Virus record (IMG/VR): IMGVR_UViG_3300046517_001586
Coordinates: 1-34,413 of that record
Reading direction: 5' to 3' (one strand)
DNA from: a virus
Length of the DNA stretch: 34,413 nucleotides
Numbering within the stretch: the stretch's first letter is position 1; every line of letters starts with the position of its first letter. Of this stretch, positions 20,539 to 30,037 are shown in pieces. Made by a program: the position numbers and the translations under genes. Below the pieces are notes generated by a model, which did not search any database, had not been told where the DNA came from, and saw only the letters and a program-made list of their open reading frames with translations.

Positions 20539-22397
20539 GTGATGAACTGCCTCACGATGTCCAATGTCCCAAAATCGAACGGCAGCGCCCGATCGATGCC
20601 GAGCGACAGAACGGTGCCGATTCCTGTCCAGCCAACCAGCGTGGCACCGACAATGCCCCAATCCTCGACCGTGCTGGTGTCGCCAATCGTCTCGGCCAGG
20701 TCGATAACCACGCTCTCGCGACCGCCCCACGCTTCGATGGTGAGAATGTTGCGCGAGGTGTTGTAGATCATGCCGGTGAGCAGCATTGGCTGACCGGCGT
20801 CGTAGCCATAGGCGGGGATGTACAGCATCACGATATCGCCGATGTCGATCGCGGCGATCACATCAAAATCCAACGACACCTCAAGCTCGATAAAATCACG
20901 GCGACCCGAGTAGAGAGTGAGCTGCCGCTCGCATTCCTCATCCGCCGCCAGCGACTCGATCAGCAAGCTGTCCATCGTTTTCTTGATCGCTAGCGGATTG
21001 CCGACCTTGACCCACGCGGCGTCTCGGACGGTGGTACGAAACTCGCTGCCGACAAAGTTCACAAACGTCTGATCGTCGAGCGCCTGACTCGCCAAACCGT
21101 TCCCCGCCTGCACAGTGTAATTTTTACGATAGTTAATGGTCTGCTCGTAGGTCGGTACGCCTTTGTCAGGGTCGTTGGTCGGGATAAAGCGGATACTGAT
21201 CACCCGGATTTCGCCGACCGCGAGCTTGCTGCTCATTATTGGCGCTCGCAGGGTCGCCGTGACGTTCTCTTCAAGCGGCAGATTGATCCGCCGCATGCGA
21301 AACACATCGAGCCGGTCGAACCCACCCGCTGCGCCGATCGACGACAGGATCGCGTCGACCGGTGTCTGAATGTTCGACTCATCGCCGACGTAAATGCCCA
21401 CCGCGTTCTGGTTCAACCCGTCCAGCGTGGAGAGATCGGCCATGCTGATTTCGGACGGGTTAAGTCCACCCTTGGTCGTGAGGATGCGGTAGGCGACCTG
21501 GCCCGCCGACAGATCGGCATCGGTCGCACCCTCAATCGCATCAAAAGTGATCGTGCCTTTTGGTGTGGCTCCAAGCCGGAAATAGCTGCCCTCGCTGCCG
21601 ATATACCAATTGAAAAAACCCGGCGTCGGCGCGTTGGCCTGCACTTGCATGTCGGCAAGCGAGCTATACGCCGTACCGACCGACAGTAATTCGCCCGCAT
21701 CGTAGACTTGCACCAGCGTGCGGATCTGGTTCTCCGCGACCTGATAAATGTCGAGATAAGCATTGACGTTGGTCGCGGTGACGTTGAACACCTTGCCCCA
21801 TACCAGAGGCACCGGCTTTGATTTCAGATCGTCGCCGCCCTCGATGCCGTCAGGAGCAACGTTGTTGCCCAGGTAACGATGGTTTTGCAAAGGCAGGCTA
21901 AAGTCGAGCAGCCGATCGCGAAACCGCAGCGTGACCGTGTCGGTCGTCGTATTTTGCCCGACCACCAAATCAAACAGCACCTGTTCGACTCGGCCCGACG
22001 CCAGCGGAATAAACGCCGAATAAGGATCGTACCGGTAACCGATCAGAATTCTGATTGATTGGCCGCCGATCCCGTAATCGCGCAGCCCGTCGAGCGCGCG
22101 GTCATTGTTTGCCATGACGACATCGCCAGGTGTTACCTGATTGGCGCCAGAGGTCGCGCCAGGCGCCAGCAGGAAGCGCCCGAAGTCGGGCGGTGTCATA
22201 ACCCTACGCTGGTAGAAACCCGGTGCATCCGGCGCGTTGAAGCCGTCCGTGCCGTACCGCAGATGCTCGATTGCTTGGGTGGTGAAATTGTAGGCGTCGA
22301 CCTCGATCAAATAAATGATCGGGCCGCGCGAGCCGGTAATCGACCGCGCCTCTCTGAACGAGGCTTCGGGAAGAAAAGCTTCTGGACGGGTCAGCAT
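20535..22397 (-). CDS. Tail hub / tail-tip protein (about 620 aa)
   Basis: Immediately follows the tape measure gene. ATG 22397 is preferred; a TTG at 22412 overlapping the tape-measure stop is the alternative. The protein is beta-rich throughout, with a central linker and late segments (ELEVSLDFDVIAAIDIGDIVMLYIPAYGYDAGQPMLLTG...) that resemble the barrels of gp27/Tal-like hubs. No lysozyme or peptidase motif is visible. By position it should form the tail tip or central hub. Confidence 0.72.
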   Translation of the reverse strand: MLTRPEAFLPEASFREARSITGSRGPIIYLIEVDAYNFTTQAIEHLRYGTDGFNAPDAPGFYQRRVMTPPDFGRFLLAPGATSGANQVTPGDVVMANNDRALDGLRDYGIGGQSIRILIGYRYDPYSAFIPLASGRVEQVLFDLVVGQNTTTDTVTLRFRDRLLDFSLPLQNHRYLGNNVAPDGIEGGDDLKSKPVPLVWGKVFNVTATNVNAYLDIYQVAENQIRTLVQVYDAGELLSVGTAYSSLADMQVQANAPTPGFFNWYIGSEGSYFRLGATPKGTITFDAIEGATDADLSAGQVAYRILTTKGGLNPSEISMADLSTLDGLNQNAVGIYVGDESNIQTPVDAILSSIGAAGGFDRLDVFRMRRINLPLEENVTATLRAPIMSSKLAVGEIRVISIRFIPTNDPDKGVPTYEQTINYRKNYTVQAGNGLASQALDDQTFVNFVGSEFRTTVRDAAWVKVGNPLAIKKTMDSLLIESLAADEECERQLTLYSGRRDFIELEVSLDFDVIAAIDIGDIVMLYIPAYGYDAGQPMLLTGMIYNTSRNILTIEAWGGRESVVIDLAETIGDTSTVEDWGIVGATLVGWTGIGTVLSLGIDRALPFDFGTLDIVRQFIT

Positions 22398-22408
22398 AAC
22401 CGCCCCAA

Positions 22409-25400
22409 TCAACCAAATGCCTGACGGCGCAACGTATTCTGAATCTGGTTCATAATATCGGTGTTTGCTCCCTGCGACCCCGCCATGAACTCGTCAAAAT
22501 TGATAGTCACCTCGGTCAAAAGTTGGATATATTCACCCATCCAGTGTAGCTGGTTCCAAATGTTTTGGTTCCAGCCGACCATATTATTAAGGATTTCTTG
22601 CAGCTTATTTACGATTTCATTGCTGCGATCATTCACATTATTGATACTCCAGACGATTGTCCCGTTCACGTTATTTAGCCAGTTCGCCACGTTGTTGTTG
22701 GCTGCGTCAACCGACGCTCGGGTCGCATTTTCATAGGCTGCGACCGTAGCGACGATTCCGTTCGCCGCGCCATAGATCGCCGCGACATCGCTGTTGGCGA
22801 AGACAGCCTCGTTGGCGATGATCGAGCTTGCCGCACCCCAGACCGATCCGACGACCGCATTCTCCCACCCCGCGATCGTGCCGACGATCGAGTCGGCGGC
22901 CGCGAAAATCGCCTGGATCGTGCCGGCCTGGCTGCCACCGGTAGCGCTGACGACGGCGCTAAGCCAGCCGGCGATCGTTCCGTTGATCGCGTTGTCCCAT
23001 GCGACCTGGCTGTTGATGATCGCACCCGCCCAAGCGGCGATCGTCGCCAGCACATACTGGGTATTGACATCCGCGTTCGCGGCCATCGCCTGAGTGTTGG
23101 CGACCGCCGTTGCGACGCTCCGATCGGTCGTGCTCTGCGCCGTCGCGGCGAGGATCGCCGTGTGATTGTCATTGGTCGAGATCAGGGTGTTTGTATTGGC
23201 CGCGGCCTGAGTGACCAGGGTGTTCGCATTGGAGGTATTGCCATCGATGATGGCTGACGTCTGAGCCGCACCAGCCGCTTGCAGCGCCGCCGCATTGGTC
23301 GTGTTCGCGTTGATCGTGGCCACGGCATTGGTGCTATTGCTAGCGATCAGATTCGCCGCATTGGTCACGTTGTTGTCGAGCAGGGCCACGGTGCTGGTGA
23401 CAATGTCGGTCCCGCTGCTGACGACCGCAGCAGTTGTCGCGGTTGCCGCCTCGACCACCGTCCCGGTGCCGGTCATCAACGTCACCGTCTGCGCGGTAAA
23501 TTGCTGCGCCGTCCCGCCGACGATCGACGCCGCGCCGTCGAGGGTTGCCTGGGTAATTCCCGCGCCGGTCGTAATTGTGCTGTTGACGAGGTTGTCGTTC
23601 GCCGTATTTGCCGCGGCGATGACGCCTGCGGATGTCGAGATCGCGTTGTCGGTGATCTGCTTCGCCGTGTCGATCCCGGCGGTGATCAGCGAAATCGTGT
23701 TGTTGTTGCTGGTGGTGGTCGTGGTTGCCGTGTCATCGGTGATCGCGTTGACCACATCGGTCGTGGTCTTGTCAGGTGCCGTCGTGAGGCCAGTGCCGAG
23801 CAGCGCGGTCAACTGATCCTGCACCTGTTTAAAGATCGCCTGCCCCGGCGCGCTCGAAGCGTAATAGTCGCTGACGTTTTGCAGCAGGGTCTGCGCCGCG
23901 GTGGTAATGCCCTGGAGTGCCGTGACGTCGCCGCCCTGCGCCGCCGCTAGCATGGTGTTGTACTGCGACTGCGCGGCATCGAGCCGGGATTTGCCCGAGG
24001 TGAACACGCTGCTCTGGGTCTGAAGCTGATTAAGATAGGCTTGGATACTCGCTTGGGCTTGAAGAACTTGCGCCGCGCGCGCCGAGGCGTCCGCACCGTC
24101 ATTCGTCGCCTTGACAGCCGCCTCGGCCTCGTCGACCCACGCCGCGAAAGCCGGGTTCAGTTGGGCTAGGACAGCACGGGCCGATTCCATCTGATCGTTA
24201 GTCAGCGCCATCAAAATATTCAGCGCCGCGCGATGCTCGGTTTCCTGCACCTGAGCATCCTGATCGGGGCCAAGACCAAGCGACTTGTTGGTCGCTTGGG
24301 TGGCAATTCGCGCCTTGTCGAGATCGCGAAGCTGCGCCAGGAATCCTTGGTTGGCCGCCGTGTAAGAGTCCTGTTGATTTTGATAAATCTGGGCTTGCTG
24401 GTTCTGGGCAGCGATCAATGCCTCGGACGCCAGAGCCGCATCCCGCGCCGAAGCGGCCAGCGCCGGAAGGTCATTACCAAGATCACCAAACGCAGCAATG
24501 ACCGCATTAAGCTGCGTGCTGTTTAGTTGAGCAAACATCGTCTTCAAAGAAGCGTCAAATGTCTGACCCAATTTGTCGAAAACAGTAGTGCTGGCACCGA
24601 TCGCCGACGCTTCGCGAGCCATCGATGCATAGTTATCGACGAGAGACTGAACACCGTTTAAGAAGTCATTTCCGGTCGCTGTATTGTAAGCCGCGTCGAC
24701 CGCCTTGGCGAAATCGACATTGATCCGCTTCGTCGCCTCGGCCAACGCCGCGTTGATCGGGTCGATCGACAGCCCGTATTGCTGGGCCTGCGTGGTCAAC
24801 TGAGCAAACGTATCGGTGATCTGCGACATCGCTTGTTCAAACGGCCCCGCCTGCTGGGCTCCACTCTCGATGCTTTGGAAGGCAGAGTCGGCAGCGGTTA
24901 CGATGGTGTCGTAAATCTTCGAGAAATTTACAGCGGTCGTCAGTTGGGTCGTGTCTTGGATTTGGTTGATGTCGAGCGACCCGACAGCTTTTTGCAACGT
25001 CGGGCTCAAGGCGGATAGGTCACGATGCTCGAAAAGGAATTGAGCGACTTCTTGAACGACCGCACCCGCGTCCGAGCCGGTGAAACTTTTGACCCCTTCG
25101 CCCGACGCAATGTTCACCTTGATGCCATCCCGCGACCCGGCCTGCGCGATCAACGTCGCCTGGGGCAGGACCGACGCACCAAGAATCTGGGTGATGTTAG
25201 CCAACGTCGTCGAAATCGGCTGAAGGATGCCCTGCGCCGCCTGATCGTTGGCGGCCACACCGCCGCTGGTGAACGCGCCCAATTGGCCGGTCGCCAGGTT
25301 GAGTGAACCTGAACCCGCGTTGTTGGCAGGCTTGGGGCCAAAGAAGCCGCCGAGCAAGCCGCCGCCCGCGCCCCCGATGATGCCGCCGAGCAAGGTGCCG

Positions 25401-28400
25401 ATACCGGGAACGATCGAGCCGATGATCGCGCCAGCCAGCGCGCCGCCGGTCGAGCCGATCATCCCGCCCGTCGACTTGCCGCCGCCGATCATCGGGCCGA
25501 TGAACATATTCGCGAGCGACCCCACGGTCGCCCCGGCACCGACGCCACCGAGAAAGCCGGTCAGCGTCGTGCCACCGAAAAGACCTGACGCGACACCGCC
25601 GCCAGCAACGTCTGACGTGACGCCCGCCGCGTTTGAAAAGATACCGGCACCGGCACCAGTGCCTTGGGTCAAACCAGTGGGCGCAAAGCCAAGCGAAGTG
25701 CCAACATTATTATTCAGGAAATTACCCAGCCCGCCGAATATCCCACCGCTGCCGCCGCCGCCAAAAAGACCCGACCCGGTATTCGCCAGCGACCCGACGC
25801 TCGAAACGGTACTGAGCGTACCGGTGAGATTGCCCTCTTTGTCTCTTTGTTCCAGCGTGACTGGCCCACCAGTGGCACCGCTACTGCCTTGGCCCCCACC
25901 ACCGAGGCTACCTCCGAAGATACCGCTCAACAAACTCGCGCCGCCGCCACCGCCAAAGAACGTCCCGAAATTTGACGCCGCGCCGCCAAAGCCCAGCATC
26001 CCCAGTAGCGATCCGATGGCGGGCTTGATGACCGACATCGAAATAAGCTGCGACTCAAGCTGCACCAAGGCATCCTTGAAGATCGTGTGCCACGCAGTGA
26101 TCTTCTTTCCGCTGAGTGCGTTCGAGACGTTCTGGGTAATCGCTTGGTCGATGGTCTGACCAACACCCACCAATACGTCATTGAGCCGTTGCGCGCTGCG
26201 CTGTTGTTCGGCAAGAGCGATGTTCGCCTGTTGCAACGAATCGACATTCTTAAGTAAGGCTTGGGACTCCGCGCTGTTTAAATCCTTGCCCTTGCTCAAG
26301 AGGAACTGCTTCGTCTGCAACAAGGCGACTTGGCGCTGGATTTCTTCAGTGGTCTGGAAAGCGTACTGAGCCTCGACCTTGTCGATATCAATCTGATCCT
26401 TGTTCGCGTTGATCTGCTTTGCTATTTCCACTGAAGTCTGCGCCGCGTCATTCTTCTTGATGAGCGCCAGCGTCACCGCCTCAAGGTTCTTTGCTTCCGC
26501 GATGTACGCCGCATTGCCGGTCGCTTCAGCCTTGGCGACCACGTCATGCGTAGCACTCGTCGCCTGGTTCTGAAGTTCCATGTCATGCTGAGCCGCTGCG
26601 CCACCTTTTGTGGCTTCAGCCAGCCGCTCAGTTTCCTTGGTTTGTAGCTGAAGACCTGGGATCGCCTTGGCGCTGGCGGTCAGCGCCTCGGCGGCTTGCT
26701 GGTTCAAAATCCGTTGGGTCTGTTGCGCGACATCGCCGCCGTGTTCCATGACATCGATACGGGCCTGTTCCGCCGCCGCCGCTTTAATGCCAGCCTGCTC
26801 ACTATCTAGATAAGCATTTGCGACACCTTCCTGCCCCTTGATAGCAAGGTCAGTCTTCTGGTTGGCAGTATTAAGAGCGACTCCTTGCTCTTCCAGTGAA
26901 GTTTTGTAACGGTTAAGTCCAGCAATTTGGGCCAATTGTTCATTTTTACTGGTGGCTAGTTCTTGATTATATGCAGCGTAAGCTTCGGTTCTTGCTGTGG
27001 CGATTGGGCCGCTCAATGTTGAATTAATAGTAACACTTTGTCCGAGCAACCTGTTCTGCTCGGCGAGAACTGCATCGAGAGCCGCAACAGCTTTCGGATC
27101 TTGGCTAAGAAACGGCCCACCACTCGCACCAGCGACACTGCCACTTAGATTGGCAGCAAGGCCAGTAACTGTCGGTGCGCCCCTAAACCCGATATGACCA
27201 ATATCGGGTGGCGAGGTCGCGCTGATCGGCCCACCGTTTGCCCCGAACAGCGCCCCATTTTCCATGAACGGCAGCAATGCCGGATATTTTTGCCCAATGA
27301 ACGCTGCGGCGTTTTGAAACGTCTGCCCGTAAAGACCGCCAGGTGTCGTATCGGGTCCGACATTAGGGTATTCCTGCCCGGTCGTCGTATTGATGATTTT
27401 GTAGTCGAACGCCCCGCCAGCAGCCGGGTTGTGTGCCGTATTCGAGCCGACTGAAGAATTTGACTTAGTACGACCAATGCTGGTGATGACGATCCCAAAA
27501 CCAGGCGGAAGCTGAGTGACTACATTCGACATAGTGTCGATATAAGCTGGGGCATTAGGTGTCATAACCACACCCGGCCTCACCGATAACTTGTTCCCGC
27601 TGAGCAGCGTCCCGTAATCACCGCCGTAGGTTGGCGTCGTCGTTCCGAAGCCGGGTGCCGGGGCACCACTGCTAGCTACATTGCCTGTGGCTAACGGCGC
27701 ACCCTCTATCGATAGCCCATGCTTTTCCATAAACTTAGCACTGAAAATCGCACCCTTATCTATTAGGTTGGTCAGATCGATCGCCAACTGCGTCAAGTTT
27801 TCTTGCGCCAGCTTAAAGGCACTGCCTTTGGAAAGAGTGTCCAGAAGCCCGCCCCATGCGCTGCGAAACTTCTCGGCTGCCTTAGTCGAATCGTCAGTAT
27901 TGCCGGCAAGAGCTTTGGCTTGATCTCTGATGTCCCTGAAGGCGCGATTCATCGCTTCAGCGCCCTTGCCCTCCTGGGCCATAGTTATCAAGTTTCCCGC
28001 TTCCGCCTTGTCGATCGCGTGAATGCTGAAGGCAAAATCAACCATCGTCTGAATGCTGCCATCCATAGCAGCTTGAAAATCTTTGATGCCTTGCGTCACA
28101 TCGACGTTGCGTACCCTGGAAGTGGCAATCGCGACCTCAGTGATCTCTTTGGCATAAGCCGGATCGATCTTCGTATTGCGAGCAAGATCGGAAACAAACT
28201 TATTGGCATCCGCCGCCGCTACACCGACGTTCTCCAACGCTTTCGCAGCCTGTTCCATCCCTTTGATGGTCGTGCTTGAATTGTCACCGACCGTGCCGAG
28301 CGCGTTATTGAACTCCTTGATCGCTGCCGTATTGGAAATGGCCCGCGCAAGAATGACCCCGAACCCGACCGCAAGAGCCGCCAGCGCCGTCACCGCGAGG

Positions 28401-30019
28401 GTGGTCGGCGTGATCATCCCCACGATGGCGTCCTTCACGCCCCTTAAGACCGGCCCGACACCGCCGCCTTGGGCGAACGCCTGGATAACCTGGCCGCCCT
28501 GCTGAACAAGGATCGTGAACGGGCTTTGACCCTGAAGTAAACCAGATGTAATATCATTGATCTGGAAACCAAGATTGGTAACAGCGGCATTAAGCTGCCC
28601 GGTTGTCTGGGTCGCCTTACCCGTTTGATTGCTAGAGTGATCTAGGTTGCTGCTGAGACTTTTAAGTGCAGAATCGTATCGCTGGGTCTCTGTTGTCAGC
28701 GCCCCTTGAAGCTCTGCTTGAGTTTTAATTGCCCCTACATTGTAAGCTTTGTTTATCGCTGCTACTTCCTTCTCATGCTCCTTTTCCATTGCGACCAGCG
28801 GCACATATTTGAGCCGCAGCCGATCGACCTCATCGGCGAAAGCTTTGATCTGGGCATCCTGTTGTTGCGGCATCGCCAGCCCGCGCTGGGCTTCCTTGGC
28901 CGCATTGATCGACTCGATGGCGCGAGCGAACGAAGCTTGTATCTTGTCGACTTCTGCGCGCCATTGATCCGCGCTGACGGCGTTCAGCGTGAACGCTGAA
29001 CCGATCTCCTTCAGCGCCGCGAGTTGCTGTTGCTCGGCGGCGTAGACCGGGTCGAACTTGGTCTTCAGCCGGTCAACCTCATCATTAAACGCCTTGATGT
29101 GATTGACCGCTTCCTGCGGGAAAATCTTGTCTGCCGTCGTGGTTGGAGTAGTCTGACCAGACGCTTTGTCTCGCGCCGCGGCCGCTTCCTGTAACGCCTT
29201 GTTGGCTTGCTCCTGATCGAGCGCATTGGCCGTCACAAGCAGATTAATGTCGGACTGAACGCTGGCGAACCTCTTCGCCGCCTCGCCCGCCTTGTCGTAA
29301 AGCGGGACAAGGCTTTCGATCTTCTTATTGTAGGCAAGGACATGAGCATCCATGTCGCTGGTGAACGCCGCCTTGGCATCCAAAGCCGCGCTCTGCAAAG
29401 CAACGACCTGTTTCTCATAGGCTAGGGTCGTCTGCGCGACCGCCGTCGCGTGTTCAGTTTGACTAACCGCTCCAAACCTTAGCGCATCGTTTACCTCCTT
29501 CATCGTCGTGGCGAATTCATTCGCTGCCACAGTCAGCGGAGAGTATTTGGCCCTAAGCCGATCGATCTCTGCGCTAAATGCCTCGATATGGCTGATGGAT
29601 TGCTCTACAGTGTTGTTGTAGACTTCAGTAGCCCCCGTAGCTTTATTAAGAGCAGCAATGTTCTGCTCCATTTTCTGAGTAACAAGCCCCATAGCTACTG
29701 ATGCTTGTTCTTCATTTAGTCCGAGTTCTTTAACAAATCTATTAACGCGATCTACACTATTTGCGAACGAGAGAGCAACAGCCGACGCTTTGTCCTGACT
29801 AGCGATGAACTTGGCAAATTCATTAGTCGTCGTTCGTATTGCTCGGCTTACCTTTTCATTCTTAGCAGCATTTTGATCGCCGGCAGATGACGCTTTATTT
29901 GTCGAATCCGTCAGCTTTTTCGTCGTCACATCAAGCAAAGCGGCAGCAGCGTCGACATCAGAGAGCTTATCGGCCCCCTCGACCAGCAGCTTGACGATTA
30001 AGGTATCGACTAAAGGCAC
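22409..30019 (-). CDS. Giant tape measure protein with embedded M15-like peptidase domain
   Basis: 2536 residues from GTG 30019 (GGAG 11 bases upstream). Residues 1-470 are alpha-helical with repeated AFxxEVDRL-type units. Residues about 475-690 match the tail-length tape-measure family (TMP_2): FQINDI at 485, GQSPFTILVQQGGQ, then a hydrophobic span VTALAALAVGFGVI. Residues about 810-945 carry a metallopeptidase-like module with His863, a GxAxD motif ending at Asp872, and HIGF with His942, as in M15/VanY enzymes. Residues about 1343-1566 are Gly-rich and hydrophobic. The C-terminal 430 residues contain 11-residue repeats. It sets tail length and probably helps DNA cross the cell wall. Confidence 0.92.
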   Translation of the reverse strand: MPLVDTLIVKLLVEGADKLSDVDAAAALLDVTTKKLTDSTNKASSAGDQNAAKNEKVSRAIRTTTNEFAKFIASQDKASAVALSFANSVDRVNRFVKELGLNEEQASVAMGLVTQKMEQNIAALNKATGATEVYNNTVEQSISHIEAFSAEIDRLRAKYSPLTVAANEFATTMKEVNDALRFGAVSQTEHATAVAQTTLAYEKQVVALQSAALDAKAAFTSDMDAHVLAYNKKIESLVPLYDKAGEAAKRFASVQSDINLLVTANALDQEQANKALQEAAAARDKASGQTTPTTTADKIFPQEAVNHIKAFNDEVDRLKTKFDPVYAAEQQQLAALKEIGSAFTLNAVSADQWRAEVDKIQASFARAIESINAAKEAQRGLAMPQQQDAQIKAFADEVDRLRLKYVPLVAMEKEHEKEVAAINKAYNVGAIKTQAELQGALTTETQRYDSALKSLSSNLDHSSNQTGKATQTTGQLNAAVTNLGFQINDITSGLLQGQSPFTILVQQGGQVIQAFAQGGGVGPVLRGVKDAIVGMITPTTLAVTALAALAVGFGVILARAISNTAAIKEFNNALGTVGDNSSTTIKGMEQAAKALENVGVAAADANKFVSDLARNTKIDPAYAKEITEVAIATSRVRNVDVTQGIKDFQAAMDGSIQTMVDFAFSIHAIDKAEAGNLITMAQEGKGAEAMNRAFRDIRDQAKALAGNTDDSTKAAEKFRSAWGGLLDTLSKGSAFKLAQENLTQLAIDLTNLIDKGAIFSAKFMEKHGLSIEGAPLATGNVASSGAPAPGFGTTTPTYGGDYGTLLSGNKLSVRPGVVMTPNAPAYIDTMSNVVTQLPPGFGIVITSIGRTKSNSSVGSNTAHNPAAGGAFDYKIINTTTGQEYPNVGPDTTPGGLYGQTFQNAAAFIGQKYPALLPFMENGALFGANGGPISATSPPDIGHIGFRGAPTVTGLAANLSGSVAGASGGPFLSQDPKAVAALDAVLAEQNRLLGQSVTINSTLSGPIATARTEAYAAYNQELATSKNEQLAQIAGLNRYKTSLEEQGVALNTANQKTDLAIKGQEGVANAYLDSEQAGIKAAAAEQARIDVMEHGGDVAQQTQRILNQQAAEALTASAKAIPGLQLQTKETERLAEATKGGAAAQHDMELQNQATSATHDVVAKAEATGNAAYIAEAKNLEAVTLALIKKNDAAQTSVEIAKQINANKDQIDIDKVEAQYAFQTTEEIQRQVALLQTKQFLLSKGKDLNSAESQALLKNVDSLQQANIALAEQQRSAQRLNDVLVGVGQTIDQAITQNVSNALSGKKITAWHTIFKDALVQLESQLISMSVIKPAIGSLLGMLGFGGAASNFGTFFGGGGGASLLSGIFGGSLGGGGQGSSGATGGPVTLEQRDKEGNLTGTLSTVSSVGSLANTGSGLFGGGGSGGIFGGLGNFLNNNVGTSLGFAPTGLTQGTGAGAGIFSNAAGVTSDVAGGGVASGLFGGTTLTGFLGGVGAGATVGSLANMFIGPMIGGGKSTGGMIGSTGGALAGAIIGSIVPGIGTLLGGIIGGAGGGLLGGFFGPKPANNAGSGSLNLATGQLGAFTSGGVAANDQAAQGILQPISTTLANITQILGASVLPQATLIAQAGSRDGIKVNIASGEGVKSFTGSDAGAVVQEVAQFLFEHRDLSALSPTLQKAVGSLDINQIQDTTQLTTAVNFSKIYDTIVTAADSAFQSIESGAQQAGPFEQAMSQITDTFAQLTTQAQQYGLSIDPINAALAEATKRINVDFAKAVDAAYNTATGNDFLNGVQSLVDNYASMAREASAIGASTTVFDKLGQTFDASLKTMFAQLNSTQLNAVIAAFGDLGNDLPALAASARDAALASEALIAAQNQQAQIYQNQQDSYTAANQGFLAQLRDLDKARIATQATNKSLGLGPDQDAQVQETEHRAALNILMALTNDQMESARAVLAQLNPAFAAWVDEAEAAVKATNDGADASARAAQVLQAQASIQAYLNQLQTQSSVFTSGKSRLDAAQSQYNTMLAAAQGGDVTALQGITTAAQTLLQNVSDYYASSAPGQAIFKQVQDQLTALLGTGLTTAPDKTTTDVVNAITDDTATTTTTSNNNTISLITAGIDTAKQITDNAISTSAGVIAAANTANDNLVNSTITTGAGITQATLDGAASIVGGTAQQFTAQTVTLMTGTGTVVEAATATTAAVVSSGTDIVTSTVALLDNNVTNAANLIASNSTNAVATINANTTNAAALQAAGAAQTSAIIDGNTSNANTLVTQAAANTNTLISTNDNHTAILAATAQSTTDRSVATAVANTQAMAANADVNTQYVLATIAAWAGAIINSQVAWDNAINGTIAGWLSAVVSATGGSQAGTIQAIFAAADSIVGTIAGWENAVVGSVWGAASSIIANEAVFANSDVAAIYGAANGIVATVAAYENATRASVDAANNNVANWLNNVNGTIVWSINNVNDRSNEIVNKLQEILNNMVGWNQNIWNQLHWMGEYIQLLTEVTINFDEFMAGSQGANTDIMNQIQNTLRRQAFG
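23144..23374 (-). repeat. Seven 11-residue repeats in the tape measure C-terminus
   Basis: Residues 2216-2292 of the tape measure protein read as seven consecutive 11-residue units such as NNVTNAANLIA, SNSTNAVATIN, ANTTNAAALQA and GNTSNANTLVT. Looser copies continue upstream. An 11-residue period suits an untwisted or right-handed helical bundle, unlike the heptads common in tape measures. Confidence 0.65.
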
Positions 30020-30037
30020 TGTTCACCGCGCTCCGGT

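Noticed and set aside
23144-23374. CRISPR-like or DNA-level tandem repeat
   Set aside because: The repetition is at protein level with diverged codons; there are no constant-length direct DNA repeats with spacers.
25248-26159. 303-codon plus-strand frame rich in Pro and Ala
   Set aside because: It is the complement of the Gly-rich segment of the tape measure gene; Pro-rich antisense frames are the usual by-product of Gly codons.
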